Assembly (NCBI GenBank): GCA_007120055.1
Contig: SKOL01000348.1
Coordinates: forward strand, 1-13,917
DNA: 13,917 nt
Direction: 5' to 3'
DNA from: Anaerobacillus sp.
Lineage (GTDB): Bacteria; Bacillota; Bacilli; Bacillales_H; Anaerobacillaceae
This document shows positions 1-6,544 of this stretch, one piece after another. Positions within the stretch are counted from its first letter, which is position 1, and each line of letters opens with the position of its first letter. The position numbers and the translations under genes were made by a program. Under the pieces are notes generated by a model that saw only the letters and a list, made by a program, of their open reading frames with translations, made no database searches and was not told the DNA's origin.

Positions 1-404
1 CCAAACGTCTGTAACAACAAAATAAAGATCAATAAGCTAATTGCTGGACCACCAAAATGGTAAGTAAATGGACTAAATAAATTTATAATAAAATATACAC
101 TAGGAATCGTTACTACTGGAATTACTATTTTTAACCAAGGCTTATTAAAGTGATTACCAAGCTCGTCCCCTAATAGAAACGCACCTATCCAATGCGGTAT
201 CGCTCTAATAGTATTTAACAAAACTAAAGCAAAAGCTGATAACATCAGGGTATTTCCTGAATGACCTTCTCTTAATTCATCGATGAGATCCGTTAAACCG
301 ACGACATCGAGACCTAGCCATGCAGGCATCGAAATACCTAATAAAATTAAAAAAATACTAATCCATACCGTTTTTGATTTTAACAACTGTTTAATTTCAA
401 TCAC
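1..404 (-). CDS. Unrecognised multi-pass membrane protein, N-terminal part only
   Basis: An open minus-strand frame runs from about 404 off the left edge, so only about 134 residues are visible and the C-terminus is missing. Strongly hydrophobic stretches near residues 12-25, 50-65 and 97-134 are separated by short charged loops such as DELREGHSGN and LGDELGNHFNKPW. This pattern fits four or more membrane segments. I do not recognise the family; it could be a membrane sensor or kinase input domain or a stand-alone protein. The start is uncertain. GTG at 404-402 is merged with the GGTGA that looks like the Shine-Dalgarno, and an in-frame TTG at 386-384 (giving MLKSKTVW) is a little too far from it. 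The frame stays open upstream to about 515, but that stretch is repeat E1, so I do not count it as coding. Seen: the frame and hydrophobicity. Inferred: membrane location. Confidence 0.6.
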   Translation of the reverse strand, partial: MIEIKQLLKSKTVWISIFLILLGISMPAWLGLDVVGLTDLIDELREGHSGNTLMLSAFALVLLNTIRAIPHWIGAFLLGDELGNHFNKPWLKIVIPVVTIPSVYFIINLFSPFTYHFGGPAISLLIFILLLQTF

Positions 405-422
405 CTTTTTTAGTGTCTTTAT

Positions 423-577
423 ACATTCAAAATCATCATGACGATGCAACGTCACTATATAATAGGGAAAAAGGCGAATGATTTCCTTCTCTTCGCTGTG
501 ACCTTCTTTCGAATCTCAGAGGCCCGTTCACGAAATCATCCGCCTTTTTTCATACAAAATCATCGTGACGATGCAAC
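423..577. repeat. Structured repeat E1: direct repeats flanking a long inverted repeat
   Basis: The outer parts are direct repeats built on CATGACGATGCAAC (about 423-455) and CGTGACGATGCAAC (551-577), each next to an ATACAAAATCATC-like word. Between them lies an inverted repeat with arms 468-486 (AAAAAGGCGAATGATTTCC) and 532-550 (GAAATCATCCGCCTTTTTT). The loop of about 45 nt contains CTTCGCTGTGACC and GAATCTCAGAGGC. Both strands end in a run of T, so the hairpin could also act as a bidirectional terminator. A diverged second copy (E2) sits at 2671-2912. Confidence 0.75.
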
Positions 578-653
578 TTCTTCATCTCACATGTAAAAAT
601 CAGGTCTTTAATTTCCAACTAACCAATTTTAAGAGAGCACCTTGTTACTTATT

Positions 654-1199
654 CTATTCAATAATTTCCGTATGAAAACAAAGCTTCATATGATTAATAA
701 AAATTTCATTTAATTCAGTGAAAGTTGCAACTCCTCGTTTATGGATTGCTGTTTTGAAACCTTCAGCATCAGCGCCAGCAACTGTTAAGAAGTCGCAAAT
801 GTCGGTGCAAACGCCAACTACATGTACTTTTTCAACTTGATTAGAGCGTAATACGTTAGCTAAATCCGTTTTGAAAAAAGCATTGTAATTTGTTTTTGGG
901 ACGTAATATAAATTTTCTCGAGAGTTATTTTGCACGTAAAATTCATTTAGTTCTCCATATAGCTTTTGTCCTTCAGTTCCTTCTACATTATGTACTGGCC
1001 ATAAGTCAAAATGAGGATCGTCTTTTTCATGTTCGTCCATCGTCACGACAACGACCTTGTTATTTTCTAAAAACTGATTAGCTAACTGAACAATATATGG
1101 CACTACTTCTTGGGCTGGCTTTCCTACCGTTAATCCACCTTGATCAGCAACAAAATCATTACTCATATCGACAATTAACAATGCTTCATTTTTCATCAT
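654..1199 (-). CDS. pncA: Nicotinamidase / isochorismatase-family cysteine hydrolase
   Basis: Predicted to hydrolyse nicotinamide to nicotinate and ammonia, the first step of pyridine-nucleotide salvage to NAD, in the cytoplasm. The 181-residue protein carries the full catalytic set of the family: Asp11 in IVDMSNDF, Lys102 in VPKTNYNAF and Cys135 in GVCTDICDF. It also has a metal-site pattern like that of nicotinamidases, with D55-x-H57, H63 and H70 in WPVHNVEGTEG. Length and motif spacing match the Bacillus nicotinamidase YueJ/PncA as I remember it. Two adjacent ATGs are possible (1199 and 1196). GAAGGAGC lies 5 nt before the first and 8 nt before the second, so the second may be preferred. 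The gene is alone, divergent from the membrane-protein gene at 1415. A generic isochorismatase-like amidase remains possible, but the metal ligands favour nicotinamidase. Confidence 0.82.
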   Translation of the reverse strand: MMKNEALLIVDMSNDFVADQGGLTVGKPAQEVVPYIVQLANQFLENNKVVVVTMDEHEKDDPHFDLWPVHNVEGTEGQKLYGELNEFYVQNNSRENLYYVPKTNYNAFFKTDLANVLRSNQVEKVHVVGVCTDICDFLTVAGADAEGFKTAIHKRGVATFTELNEIFINHMKLCFHTEIIE

Positions 1200-1278
1200 T
1201 TCAGCTCCTTCAAATTATTAAAGGGTTAGGTTTTTGCACAAACCTTATATCCAACTTTATTTTAACATCACCACTACT

Positions 1279-1293
1279 CATGATTTTATCATG
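1279..1293. promoter_or_regulatory. Short palindrome between divergent genes
   Basis: CATGAT-TTT-ATCATG is a perfect 6-bp inverted repeat in the 215-bp gap between the divergent pncA and 1415 genes. Its position suits an operator for either gene, but I could not place a convincing promoter next to it. It may be chance in AT-rich DNA. Confidence 0.25.
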
Positions 1294-1414
1294 AACTTCG
1301 TTTTACTTTCATTCCGCGAAAAACTTTTACGAAAGTCATTGGAAAATTTAACATCATTGAGATTAAGTTGGACATTCTAAAACTAGACTTAACATTCATA
1401 AGGGGATTATTACT

Positions 1415-2140
1415 ATGTCACTTGATGCTTTTATTATGGGGGTTGCTTTTATATTCATCCATTTGCTTGCCAATGAACTTATTCCAGCCAAGCGAGTTAA
1501 TCGCCTAAAATGGTTTTCCTTTTCTGGGGGACTTGCTGTATCTTACGTCTTCGTCTATGTGCTACCTTCTTTACATAAAGAACAAATTGCGATCAAAAAA
1601 TACGGTGATTATTTTACGATGGAGTCAGAGTTATATTTCATTGGTTTATTAGGGGTATTAATTTTTTACGGTATCCAGAAAGTCGTCCGTAAAGCGCAAT
1701 TAAATTCCGAGTCAAGAAAAGCGAGGTCTTTATTTTGGCTTCAAATCTTGTTTTTTGGTGTATACAACATGTTGGTTGCTTATACCGTCATTTCCCATGA
1801 AGTTTTAGGTATTCAAGCCGTCTTTTATGGACTTGCTGTCGGACTTCATTTTATCGCAGTAGCTCACGATTTATGGAGAGAATACGCTGATATTTATAAC
1901 CAAATCGGTCGGTATGTACTGGCGATCGGCATACTCGCTGGCTGGTTGCTCGGTATCACAGTTAACTTATCACCGTTAACCGAATCAATTATTTTTGCCT
2001 TTATCTCAGGAGCAATGATTTTAAATGTCTTAAAATATGAACTTCCACCTGATGATGAAGCACACTTTTTTACATTTGCGGTTGGTGTCGTATCTTATAC
2101 AAGTGTAACGATGTCATTGAAATTTTTCTTTCAATGGTAA
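1415..2140 (+). CDS. Multi-pass membrane protein, paralogue of the 12339-13061 product (copy A)
   Basis: A 241-residue integral membrane protein with about seven to eight hydrophobic segments and very short loops. AAGGGGA lies 9 nt before the ATG. Conserved blocks shared with the paralogue at 12339 are IHLLANE (15-21), the SFSGGLAVSYVFVYVLPSLH segment (35-54), TMESELYFIGLLG (68-80), GLHFIAVAHDLWR (143-155) and FAFISGAMILNVL (194-206). The His145/His151/Asp152 cluster inside a membrane segment and the GGL and SGA glycine-rich helices vaguely recall ZIP-type metal transporters. The canonical ZIP HxxxE pairs are not visible, so I do not assign that function. The gene stands alone, divergent from pncA and convergent with the 2227-2643 gene. 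Seen: hydrophobicity and strong conservation with the paralogue. Inferred: transport or sensing role at the cytoplasmic membrane. Confidence 0.85.
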   Translation: MSLDAFIMGVAFIFIHLLANELIPAKRVNRLKWFSFSGGLAVSYVFVYVLPSLHKEQIAIKKYGDYFTMESELYFIGLLGVLIFYGIQKVVRKAQLNSESRKARSLFWLQILFFGVYNMLVAYTVISHEVLGIQAVFYGLAVGLHFIAVAHDLWREYADIYNQIGRYVLAIGILAGWLLGITVNLSPLTESIIFAFISGAMILNVLKYELPPDDEAHFFTFAVGVVSYTSVTMSLKFFFQW

Positions 2141-2149
2141 GTGCGTTTT

Positions 2150-2192
2150 CTTTTGTTGTTAAATAAATTTTTGTACTAAAACAACCGTTTTT
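2150..2192 (+). terminator. Weak putative terminator after copy A
   Basis: GTTGTT and AACAAC can pair around an AT-rich loop of about 19 nt, followed two bases later by TTTTTT. The stem is short and AT-rich, so this is only a weak candidate for ending the plus-strand transcript from 1415. Confidence 0.3.
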
Positions 2193-2226
2193 TAGAATTC
2201 GAATACAGCCCATATAACCTACCTTA

Positions 2227-2643
2227 CTATATGAGGTTCTCCCCTTTTTTTCTCCTTCTGTAAACTAAAGTAAAAATTCCATTTAATACGTTAAGAAAAA
2301 TTGTAAAAAGGAATGGAAGCATTGAAATTATTAGAAAAGGGCTGAGATTTTCAAACGGGTTTTGACCGAAATTGTTGTGATATTGACTAAAACTTAAATA
2401 AAGAATTAATGATGGTATTATCATTAATACACACGTAATTCTAGAAAAGAAAAATGGATTCCCTCCACGCTTAAAATAAAGAATGACTGCAGGTACGTAA
2501 AATAATAACGCTAAAACTAACATTTTTACTGGTGTGAAATTTAAAAACCCACTATTAATAATTTCTTTTGAATGATAGTAAACTGCTAAAAAGAAAAAAA
2601 TGAACAATCCGTTACAAATATAGTTAATGATATTATATTTCAT
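2227..2643 (-). CDS. Small four-segment membrane protein of unknown function
   Basis: A 138-residue product beginning MKYNIINYICNG. Four hydrophobic stretches (about residues 8-23, 40-57, 68-85 and 100-125) are joined by short loops, and the protein ends in a basic tail (YRRRKKGE), so a small polytopic cytoplasmic-membrane protein is likely. I do not recognise the family. Start choice: GAGGTGG lies about 9 nt upstream of the ATG at 2643-2641. The frame is open further back to an ATG at 2766, but that extra stretch of about 41 residues is entirely repeat E2, so a longer start would be an artefact. It converges with the 1415 gene, with about 85 bp between their ends. The coding call rests on frame length, a good ribosome binding site and membrane-like composition. 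Confidence 0.62.
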   Translation of the reverse strand: MKYNIINYICNGLFIFFFLAVYYHSKEIINSGFLNFTPVKMLVLALLFYVPAVILYFKRGGNPFFFSRITCVLMIIPSLILYLSFSQYHNNFGQNPFENLSPFLIISMLPFLFTIFLNVLNGIFTLVYRRRKKGENLI

Positions 2644-2670
2644 CTCGTAAACCACCTCGTATTTCTTTTT

Positions 2671-2912
2671 ACATACAAAACCCGCATGACGAGCATCGTC
2701 ACAATCTAGAATGTAAATGCCGTCCAAACTCTTTCGCTTCGCTGTAAAGCTACTGACCTCAATCACATCATGTGAGTCTTCTTCGTCAAGTCATCGTGCG
2801 GCTTTGCGACGAGTAACCGTAGGAGCATCTTCTATCGAATTTTAGAGGCTCACTCAAGAGTTTGGCCGGACATTTTCACACAAAACTTTCATGACTGACC
2901 GAATCCGTCACC
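2671..2912. repeat. Structured repeat E2, diverged longer copy of E1
   Basis: Same plan as E1: outer direct-repeat words (CATGACGAGCATCGTCAC at the left, TCATGACTGACC..CCGTCACC at the right) flank an inverted repeat. The arms are 2716-2733 (AATGCCGTCCAAACTCTT) and 2856-2874 (AAGAGTTTGGCCGGACATT). Inside are the same words as in E1: CGCTTCGCTGTAA, TCGAATTTTAGAGGC and CTTCTATCGAAT. Arm sequences differ completely from those of E1 but keep pairing. E2 has about 70 extra bases in the loop, with small internal hairpins such as CACATCATGTG at 2764-2774. Confidence 0.72.
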
Positions 2913-3015
2913 ATCTAATATGGAAAAGTCGAGCGAGAGTCCTAACCACTAACCAACAAACCACATAAAAACTTGTCCTCTAATTTTACCATATTTATCA
3001 TTTACCTATTGAGTG

Positions 3016-3124
3016 AATTTCATAATCACCAAAAATGAGCCACATCACGCAATATATAGTTTGCAAATAGTTTTGACGCAACTATATATTGATCTTAGTG
3101 GCGTGAATAATGAATTATGAAATT
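3016..3124. repeat. Nested palindrome, about 109 bp
   Basis: Outer arms AATTTCATAAT (3016-3026) and ATTATGAAATT (3114-3124) are perfect reverse complements. Inner arms AATATATAGTT (3051-3061) and AACTATATATT (3080-3090) are also perfect. Between outer and inner arms, CCACATCACG and AGTGGCGTG give further partial pairing. No ORF is inside. It lies between the E2 repeat and the cytochrome terminator and could be a small non-coding mobile element (MITE-like) or a regulatory structure. Confidence 0.6.
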
Positions 3125-3152
3125 GATTGATTATAAAACACATAAAAAAATG

Positions 3153-3183
3153 AAAAAGGCTGCCTTTGTAAGACAGCCTTTTT
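3153..3183 (-). terminator. Intrinsic terminator of the cytochrome gene (bidirectional)
   Basis: AAAAAGGCTG (3153-3162) pairs perfectly with CAGCCTTTTT (3174-3183) across an 11-nt loop. Read on the minus strand it is followed by CATTTTTTT. It lies about 30 bp past the cytochrome stop codon and is symmetrical enough to work in both directions. Confidence 0.85.
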
Positions 3184-3214
3184 CTAATATATTAATCTCT
3201 AACTCTAGTATAAA

Positions 3215-4291
3215 TTACTTAAGAGCATTAATTGATTCTTGTAACAACGATTTAGCATAAGCCGGGTTGTGTGCCCCACCACTTCTATCAGAATAAATGA
3301 GATAGTAGTTATAAGCACCTACAAAAGCTTCTACACTTACATTGTCTAAGTCAACACGCTCTCCATTTGCATCAACAAACGGGAACAATAGCCTAGATGT
3401 ACCGACAGCTTCAGCACCATCTACTGCTGCTACAGCTAATTCATGTAACTCCTCAAGTAATTCATCAAGTTCAGCTTGTAGATTTCCACCTACTGCAAAG
3501 TCAGTAGCACCTTGGTGACATGTGCCGCAAGCTGTGTCGATGTCAGCAGGATCCATACTAAAGTTATGTGAAACATAGCCATCCTCTGTTTCTGGCATAT
3601 GACAGCTCACACATCCACCATTTTGGTGTGCTGCAGTATTTGCATAGTTTACATCAGGATATTCCATACCACCTTTACCTGAAAACAATGCTCCTGAATC
3701 ATAGTGTGGATATCCAGTAGGTTGGCCTTCACCAGTATACCATTGTTGATATAAGTCACTTGTGTCTTGTCTTCCGTTATGACAAGAAATACAAAGTGCT
3801 GTACCTTTACCGGCATCATAAGAACCTTCCACAAACGGTACTTCTGTAACTCCTGTTTCCAAAATTTCTTGCCCTAAACCTGTGTGACAAGTGGCACAGT
3901 CCATTGTTCTAGGTAATGCTACGTCTTCCCCGGCTTCTTCATCAGCCCCAGGTGTATAAGGATCATCTGTATTCTGCTGTAAAAATCCATTTCCAGAGTG
4001 ACAAGCTGCACAGTTATCTCTCATACCTGCTCTAGCTAAAGCATTTCCTGTGTCTGCATGCCCTGTAAGTGCCCATTCAGCACTAATTTTTTCTGTGATC
4101 GCTAAGTTTGTCAACCCAGAACCAGTAGTTGCTGGTGCATCGTTTGTTTCTGAAGTTTCATCAGTTTCATTAGTTTCTGAAGCCTCATTATTGTTTTCTT
4201 CCGGCGCTTCAGTTGTAGTATCATCACTACTACATGCTGCTAAGAAGAATGCTAAGATTAAAACTAAAGCAATTGACCATAATTTCTTCAT
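3215..4291 (-). CDS. Pentaheme c-type cytochrome lipoprotein
   Basis: A 358-residue exported electron-transfer protein. The N-terminus is a lipoprotein signal (MKK, hydrophobic core, LAAC with Cys20), followed by an acidic Ser/Thr/Glu/Asn tether to about residue 58. Five CxxCH heme sites follow: C94-H98, C132-H136, C167-H171, C227-H231 and C255-H259. Other histidines (H78, H196, H221, H242, H341) could be distal heme ligands. The helical C-terminal region ends with SDRSGGAHNPAYAKSLL, which recalls the C-terminal helices of NrfA-like and octaheme cytochromes. All five sites are CxxCH and none is CxxCK, so a standard NrfA nitrite reductase is unlikely. It probably passes electrons outside the membrane, anchored by lipid. 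AAGGAGGG lies 8 nt before the ATG. No cytochrome-maturation or quinol-dehydrogenase gene is adjacent. The heme count is seen directly; the electron acceptor is unknown. Confidence 0.9.
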   Translation of the reverse strand: MKKLWSIALVLILAFFLAACSSDDTTTEAPEENNNEASETNETDETSETNDAPATTGSGLTNLAITEKISAEWALTGHADTGNALARAGMRDNCAACHSGNGFLQQNTDDPYTPGADEEAGEDVALPRTMDCATCHTGLGQEILETGVTEVPFVEGSYDAGKGTALCISCHNGRQDTSDLYQQWYTGEGQPTGYPHYDSGALFSGKGGMEYPDVNYANTAAHQNGGCVSCHMPETEDGYVSHNFSMDPADIDTACGTCHQGATDFAVGGNLQAELDELLEELHELAVAAVDGAEAVGTSRLLFPFVDANGERVDLDNVSVEAFVGAYNYYLIYSDRSGGAHNPAYAKSLLQESINALK

Positions 4292-4358
4292 TTAATATTC
4301 CCTCCTTGATTAATTTTCTAGAAACAAAGAATTAAATTAAACTTACCCCCGTTTCTAT

Positions 4359-4388
4359 GTAGGATGTTGGTTCACACTCACATTCTAC
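4359..4388 (-). promoter_or_regulatory. Possible leader hairpin ahead of the cytochrome gene
   Basis: GTAGGATGT (4359-4367) and ACATTCTAC (4380-4388) can form a 9-bp stem with one mismatch and a 12-nt loop. It would lie in the 5' leader if transcription starts near 4401. Its function is unknown. Confidence 0.3.
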
Positions 4389-4407
4389 CATCGTTTTACA
4401 TAATTAA

Positions 4408-4465
4408 TCTATAATTACAAAGACATGTCACAAAAATTACATATTTGTAACGGTTTCGTGTGACA
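4408..4465 (-). promoter_or_regulatory. Candidate cytochrome promoter with overlapping palindromic activator site
   Basis: On the minus strand TATAGA (4413-4408) could be a -10 element with a poor -35. TTACA-N4-TGTAA (4437-4450) is a perfect-arm palindrome centred about 42 bp upstream of the start this predicts, the usual place for a class II FNR/CRP-type activator. It is flanked by TGTCACA (4426-4432) and TGTGACA (4459-4465), themselves inverted. Control by oxygen or redox state is inferred from this layout and the cytochrome product; the regulator is not identified. Confidence 0.4.
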
Positions 4466-4550
4466 AAAATCAACATTAGGTTATTTTGTGTAGAATAAAG
4501 AACAGAAAATATGTAATTCACCACATGTTTTTGTGTAAAAAAGCAAAACA

Positions 4551-4590
4551 AGACTATCCCAAAACAAAGTGTTTGACACCGTTAGGGCAA
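4551..4590. repeat. Degenerate copy of the AGTGTC-GACACT palindrome family
   Basis: CTATCCCAAAA, AGTGTTTGACACC and TTAGGGCA follow in the same order as in the intact palindrome at 7020-7061, but pairing is broken by several changes. It looks like a decayed copy, with no gene ending next to it. Confidence 0.45.
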
Positions 4591-4655
4591 TAAATATAGA
4601 TGGATAAACAACATTACTCGTATTTTTTCCTGTTTTTTTAATGTATTAACTCATT

Positions 4656-4700
4656 AAAAAAGATCGACTTAAAAGGTACCTAATACCTTTTAGGTCGACC
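4656..4700 (-). terminator. Strong intrinsic terminator left from a lost chemotaxis gene
   Basis: Arms 4662-4678 and 4684-4700 form a 17-bp stem with only two G-U type pairs and a 5-nt loop. Read on the minus strand it is followed by TTTTTT (A-run 4656-4661). It lies about 48 bp past the stop codon of the MCP remnant and ends no intact gene. Confidence 0.8.
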
Positions 4701-4747
4701 AGTTTTAACTCCTAATTATAACTAATCTCTCAACTTATTTAATAAGA

Positions 4748-4843
4748 TTATATTTTAAATTTATCAATGGATAATTTTAATTCATTAGCTATTGCACTTA
4801 GTTCTTCTGCTCCTGCGGAAACAGTTTCAATTGAAGCCGTAGA
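4748..4843 (-). pseudogene. 3' remnant of a methyl-accepting chemotaxis protein gene
   Basis: The minus strand encodes STASIETVSAGAEELSAIAN followed by ELKLSIDKFKI and a stop, which is the characteristic C-terminal end of bacterial chemotaxis receptors (the methylation helix and tail). Upstream, an in-frame TAG at 4846-4844 breaks the frame. Further MCP-like coding cannot be followed, although frameshifted debris may reach about 4930. No signal-sensing domain, HAMP domain or start is present. The gene has evidently lost more than 90% of its length by deletion and mutation. A typical intact receptor would be over 500 residues. Confidence 0.75.
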
Positions 4844-4935
4844 CTATCGCTGTTGCCGCTAGCACTAAAAAATTTTAGTTCCATTGTTGTTTCCTCGAAA
4901 AAGCAGTACCTTCACTTTTTAAAGTAACGTCGGTC

Positions 4936-4965
4936 GAAAAAAAGACTGCCTCCTCCGAGACAGCC
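4936..4965 (-). terminator. Intrinsic terminator of spoVR
   Basis: On the minus strand GGCTGTCTC pairs with GAGGCAGTC around a GGAG loop (9 bp including two G-U pairs), followed by seven T. It begins about 11 bp after the spoVR stop codon. Confidence 0.88.
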
Positions 4966-4975
4966 CTAATACTAC

Positions 4976-6382
4976 TTACAAATACCTTCGATGAATCTTC
5001 TTCCCATCATACACAAACACGATTTTTTTATCGGAAATTTGCGTTTCCATATGCACTGGTCTACCCCATAGCTGATGAATATACGGAAGTACTTTTTCTA
5101 AATATTTAACGTCGAGCTCAATCCCTTCATAATAATGTTTTAAATAAAGCTCTCCATTTTTCAAGTAATCACCATCAGTGACACAAATATATGGGAAGCC
5201 ACCATTGACTCGCATACTCACTAACTGGTCACGAACTTCCTGCCACTCTTTATCAACAATTTTATAGTCACGACCTTGTTTTTGGAAGAGGTACATATCT
5301 TCGCGTAACACGAGATCTTTTGTTAAATAATTGCGAATGAAGGAAATATCTGATTCAATTTCCCGCACTTCAAACATTTTCTCACGCCCAGTGTTGGGTT
5401 TTACACCACGTTTCTTCATTTCTTCGGTCGGGTCGTTATAACGCTCTTCAATGTCCTCGAAAACCTTTAGACCAAGGTAATAAGGATTGATCTGCGTTTT
5501 CGACGGTTGCACAACACCAGCGTTCAGTTTTGCGAACTCGATTGACTCGTCGGATGTAAGATCCATCTCACGCAGGATTCGCTGATGCCAATACGAAGCC
5601 CAGCCTTCGTTCATGATCTTCGTTTCTAGTTGTGGCCAGAAATAAAGCATTTCTTCGCGCATCATTGTTAAAACATCACGTTGCCAAGGCTCTAGCTCAC
5701 GGCTGTATTCCTCAATAAATAAAAGAATATCTTTCTCTGGTTGTGGAGGAAAGTGCTTTTTCTTTTTTCTCAGCTTTGGTTCTTCTTTTTTGCCTAGGTT
5801 CCATAAATCATCGTATTCTGTTTGTTTTTTCTGTTCCTCTTCTTCCTCTAAATCATCTAAAGTCCATGCCAACTTCGGTCTTACAAGACTTGGGTCAATA
5901 TGCTCTTGGATTGATAGGATTGCGTCTAGAAAACGCTCGACTTCTTCTTTTCCGTGAACCATTTCGTAATGGGCAATACGCTCAGCGGTTGCCGTCATGC
6001 TTTCAACCATATCTCTACGTGTATTTGAGAACCTTACGTTATTTTTAAAGAAATCGCAGTGAGCTAAGACGTGGGCAATAATGAGTTTATTTTGAATTAA
6101 AGAATTCGTATCGAGTAAAAAGGCGTAACATGGGTTTGAATTAATGACGAGTTCGTATATTTTACTTAGCCCAAGGTCGTAGTGAAGTTTCATTTTATGA
6201 AATTGTTTTCCAAATGACCAATGTGAAAAACGAGTCGGCATGCCATATGCCCCAAAAGTATAAATAATATCTGCTGGGCAAATTTCATATCGCATCGGGT
6301 AAAAATCTAGTCCAAAACCGTCGGCGATTTCTGTAATCTCATCAATGGCTCTCACTAACTGACGATCCATATCCTTATCCAT
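4976..6382 (-). CDS. spoVR: Stage V sporulation protein R (SpoVR family)
   Basis: A 468-residue protein, the same length as I recall for B. subtilis SpoVR, which is involved in spore cortex formation and is transcribed by sigma-E in the mother cell. It is soluble, with no signal or membrane segment. Recognisable family blocks are [20 protein letters not shown] (32-51), [27 protein letters not shown] (67-93), [13 protein letters not shown] (103-115) and [12 protein letters not shown] (258-269). A Glu/Lys-rich linker covers about 176-210. The biochemical activity of the family is not established. GAGGAGGG lies 8 nt before the ATG. The gene is alone, with a strong terminator just downstream and a sigma-E-like promoter 30-60 bp upstream. 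No truncation or frameshift is visible. Confidence 0.96.
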   Translation of the reverse strand: MDKDMDRQLVRAIDEITEIADGFGLDFYPMRYEICPADIIYTFGAYGMPTRFSHWSFGKQFHKMKLHYDLGLSKIYELVINSNPCYAFLLDTNSLIQNKLIIAHVLAHCDFFKNNVRFSNTRRDMVESMTATAERIAHYEMVHGKEEVERFLDAILSIQEHIDPSLVRPKLAWTLDDLEEEEEQKKQTEYDDLWNLGKKEEPKLRKKKKHFPPQPEKDILLFIEEYSRELEPWQRDVLTMMREEMLYFWPQLETKIMNEGWASYWHQRILREMDLTSDESIEFAKLNAGVVQPSKTQINPYYLGLKVFEDIEERYNDPTEEMKKRGVKPNTGREKMFEVREIESDISFIRNYLTKDLVLREDMYLFQKQGRDYKIVDKEWQEVRDQLVSMRVNGGFPYICVTDGDYLKNGELYLKHYYEGIELDVKYLEKVLPYIHQLWGRPVHMETQISDKKIVFVYDGKKIHRRYL

Positions 6383-6413
6383 TTTCGAATCCCTCCTCAG
6401 ATGTCCTTATCTC

Positions 6414-6442
6414 AATTTATGATTAAAATAAGGATTTCATGA
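6414..6442 (-). promoter_or_regulatory. Sigma-E-like promoter for spoVR
   Basis: On the minus strand TCATGAA (6442-6436) is followed after exactly 14 bp by CATAAATT (6421-6414). This resembles the sigma-E pattern of a TCATATT-like -35 and CATACANT -10. The -35 match is imperfect. The known sigma-E dependence of spoVR in B. subtilis supports the call. Confidence 0.4.
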
Positions 6443-6544
6443 GGGATTGGGCTTGTTTAAATTTTGTTGTATTAAGGTTGCTGTGAAATTGCAGTCAGCA
6501 AATCTTCATTAAATAGAAAAGAGAGATTTAGCAAACGAAACGCT

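Noticed and set aside
2671..2912. Cyclic-di-GMP (GEMM) riboswitch suggested by GCAAAGCC in the E2 loop
   Set aside because: The other conserved parts of that aptamer are missing, and the word lies only in the inserted part of E2, not in E1.
3215..4291. Nitrite reductase NrfA
   Set aside because: It lacks the CxxCK catalytic heme site, and an NrfH partner gene is absent.
4050..4295. Plus-strand Ser/Val-rich frame opposite the cytochrome signal and tether
   Set aside because: It is the antisense of a clear coding region with CxxCH motifs and has no ribosome binding site.
4444..4462. CcpA (cre) site upstream of the cytochrome gene
   Set aside because: Only the core GAAACCGTT matches. The outer positions have three mismatches to the consensus.
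4798..4884. 28-codon minus-strand ORF (MELKFFSASGNSD..) with a GAGGAAAC upstream
   Set aside because: It overlaps the MCP remnant in another frame and is best explained as frameshifted debris of the same gene.
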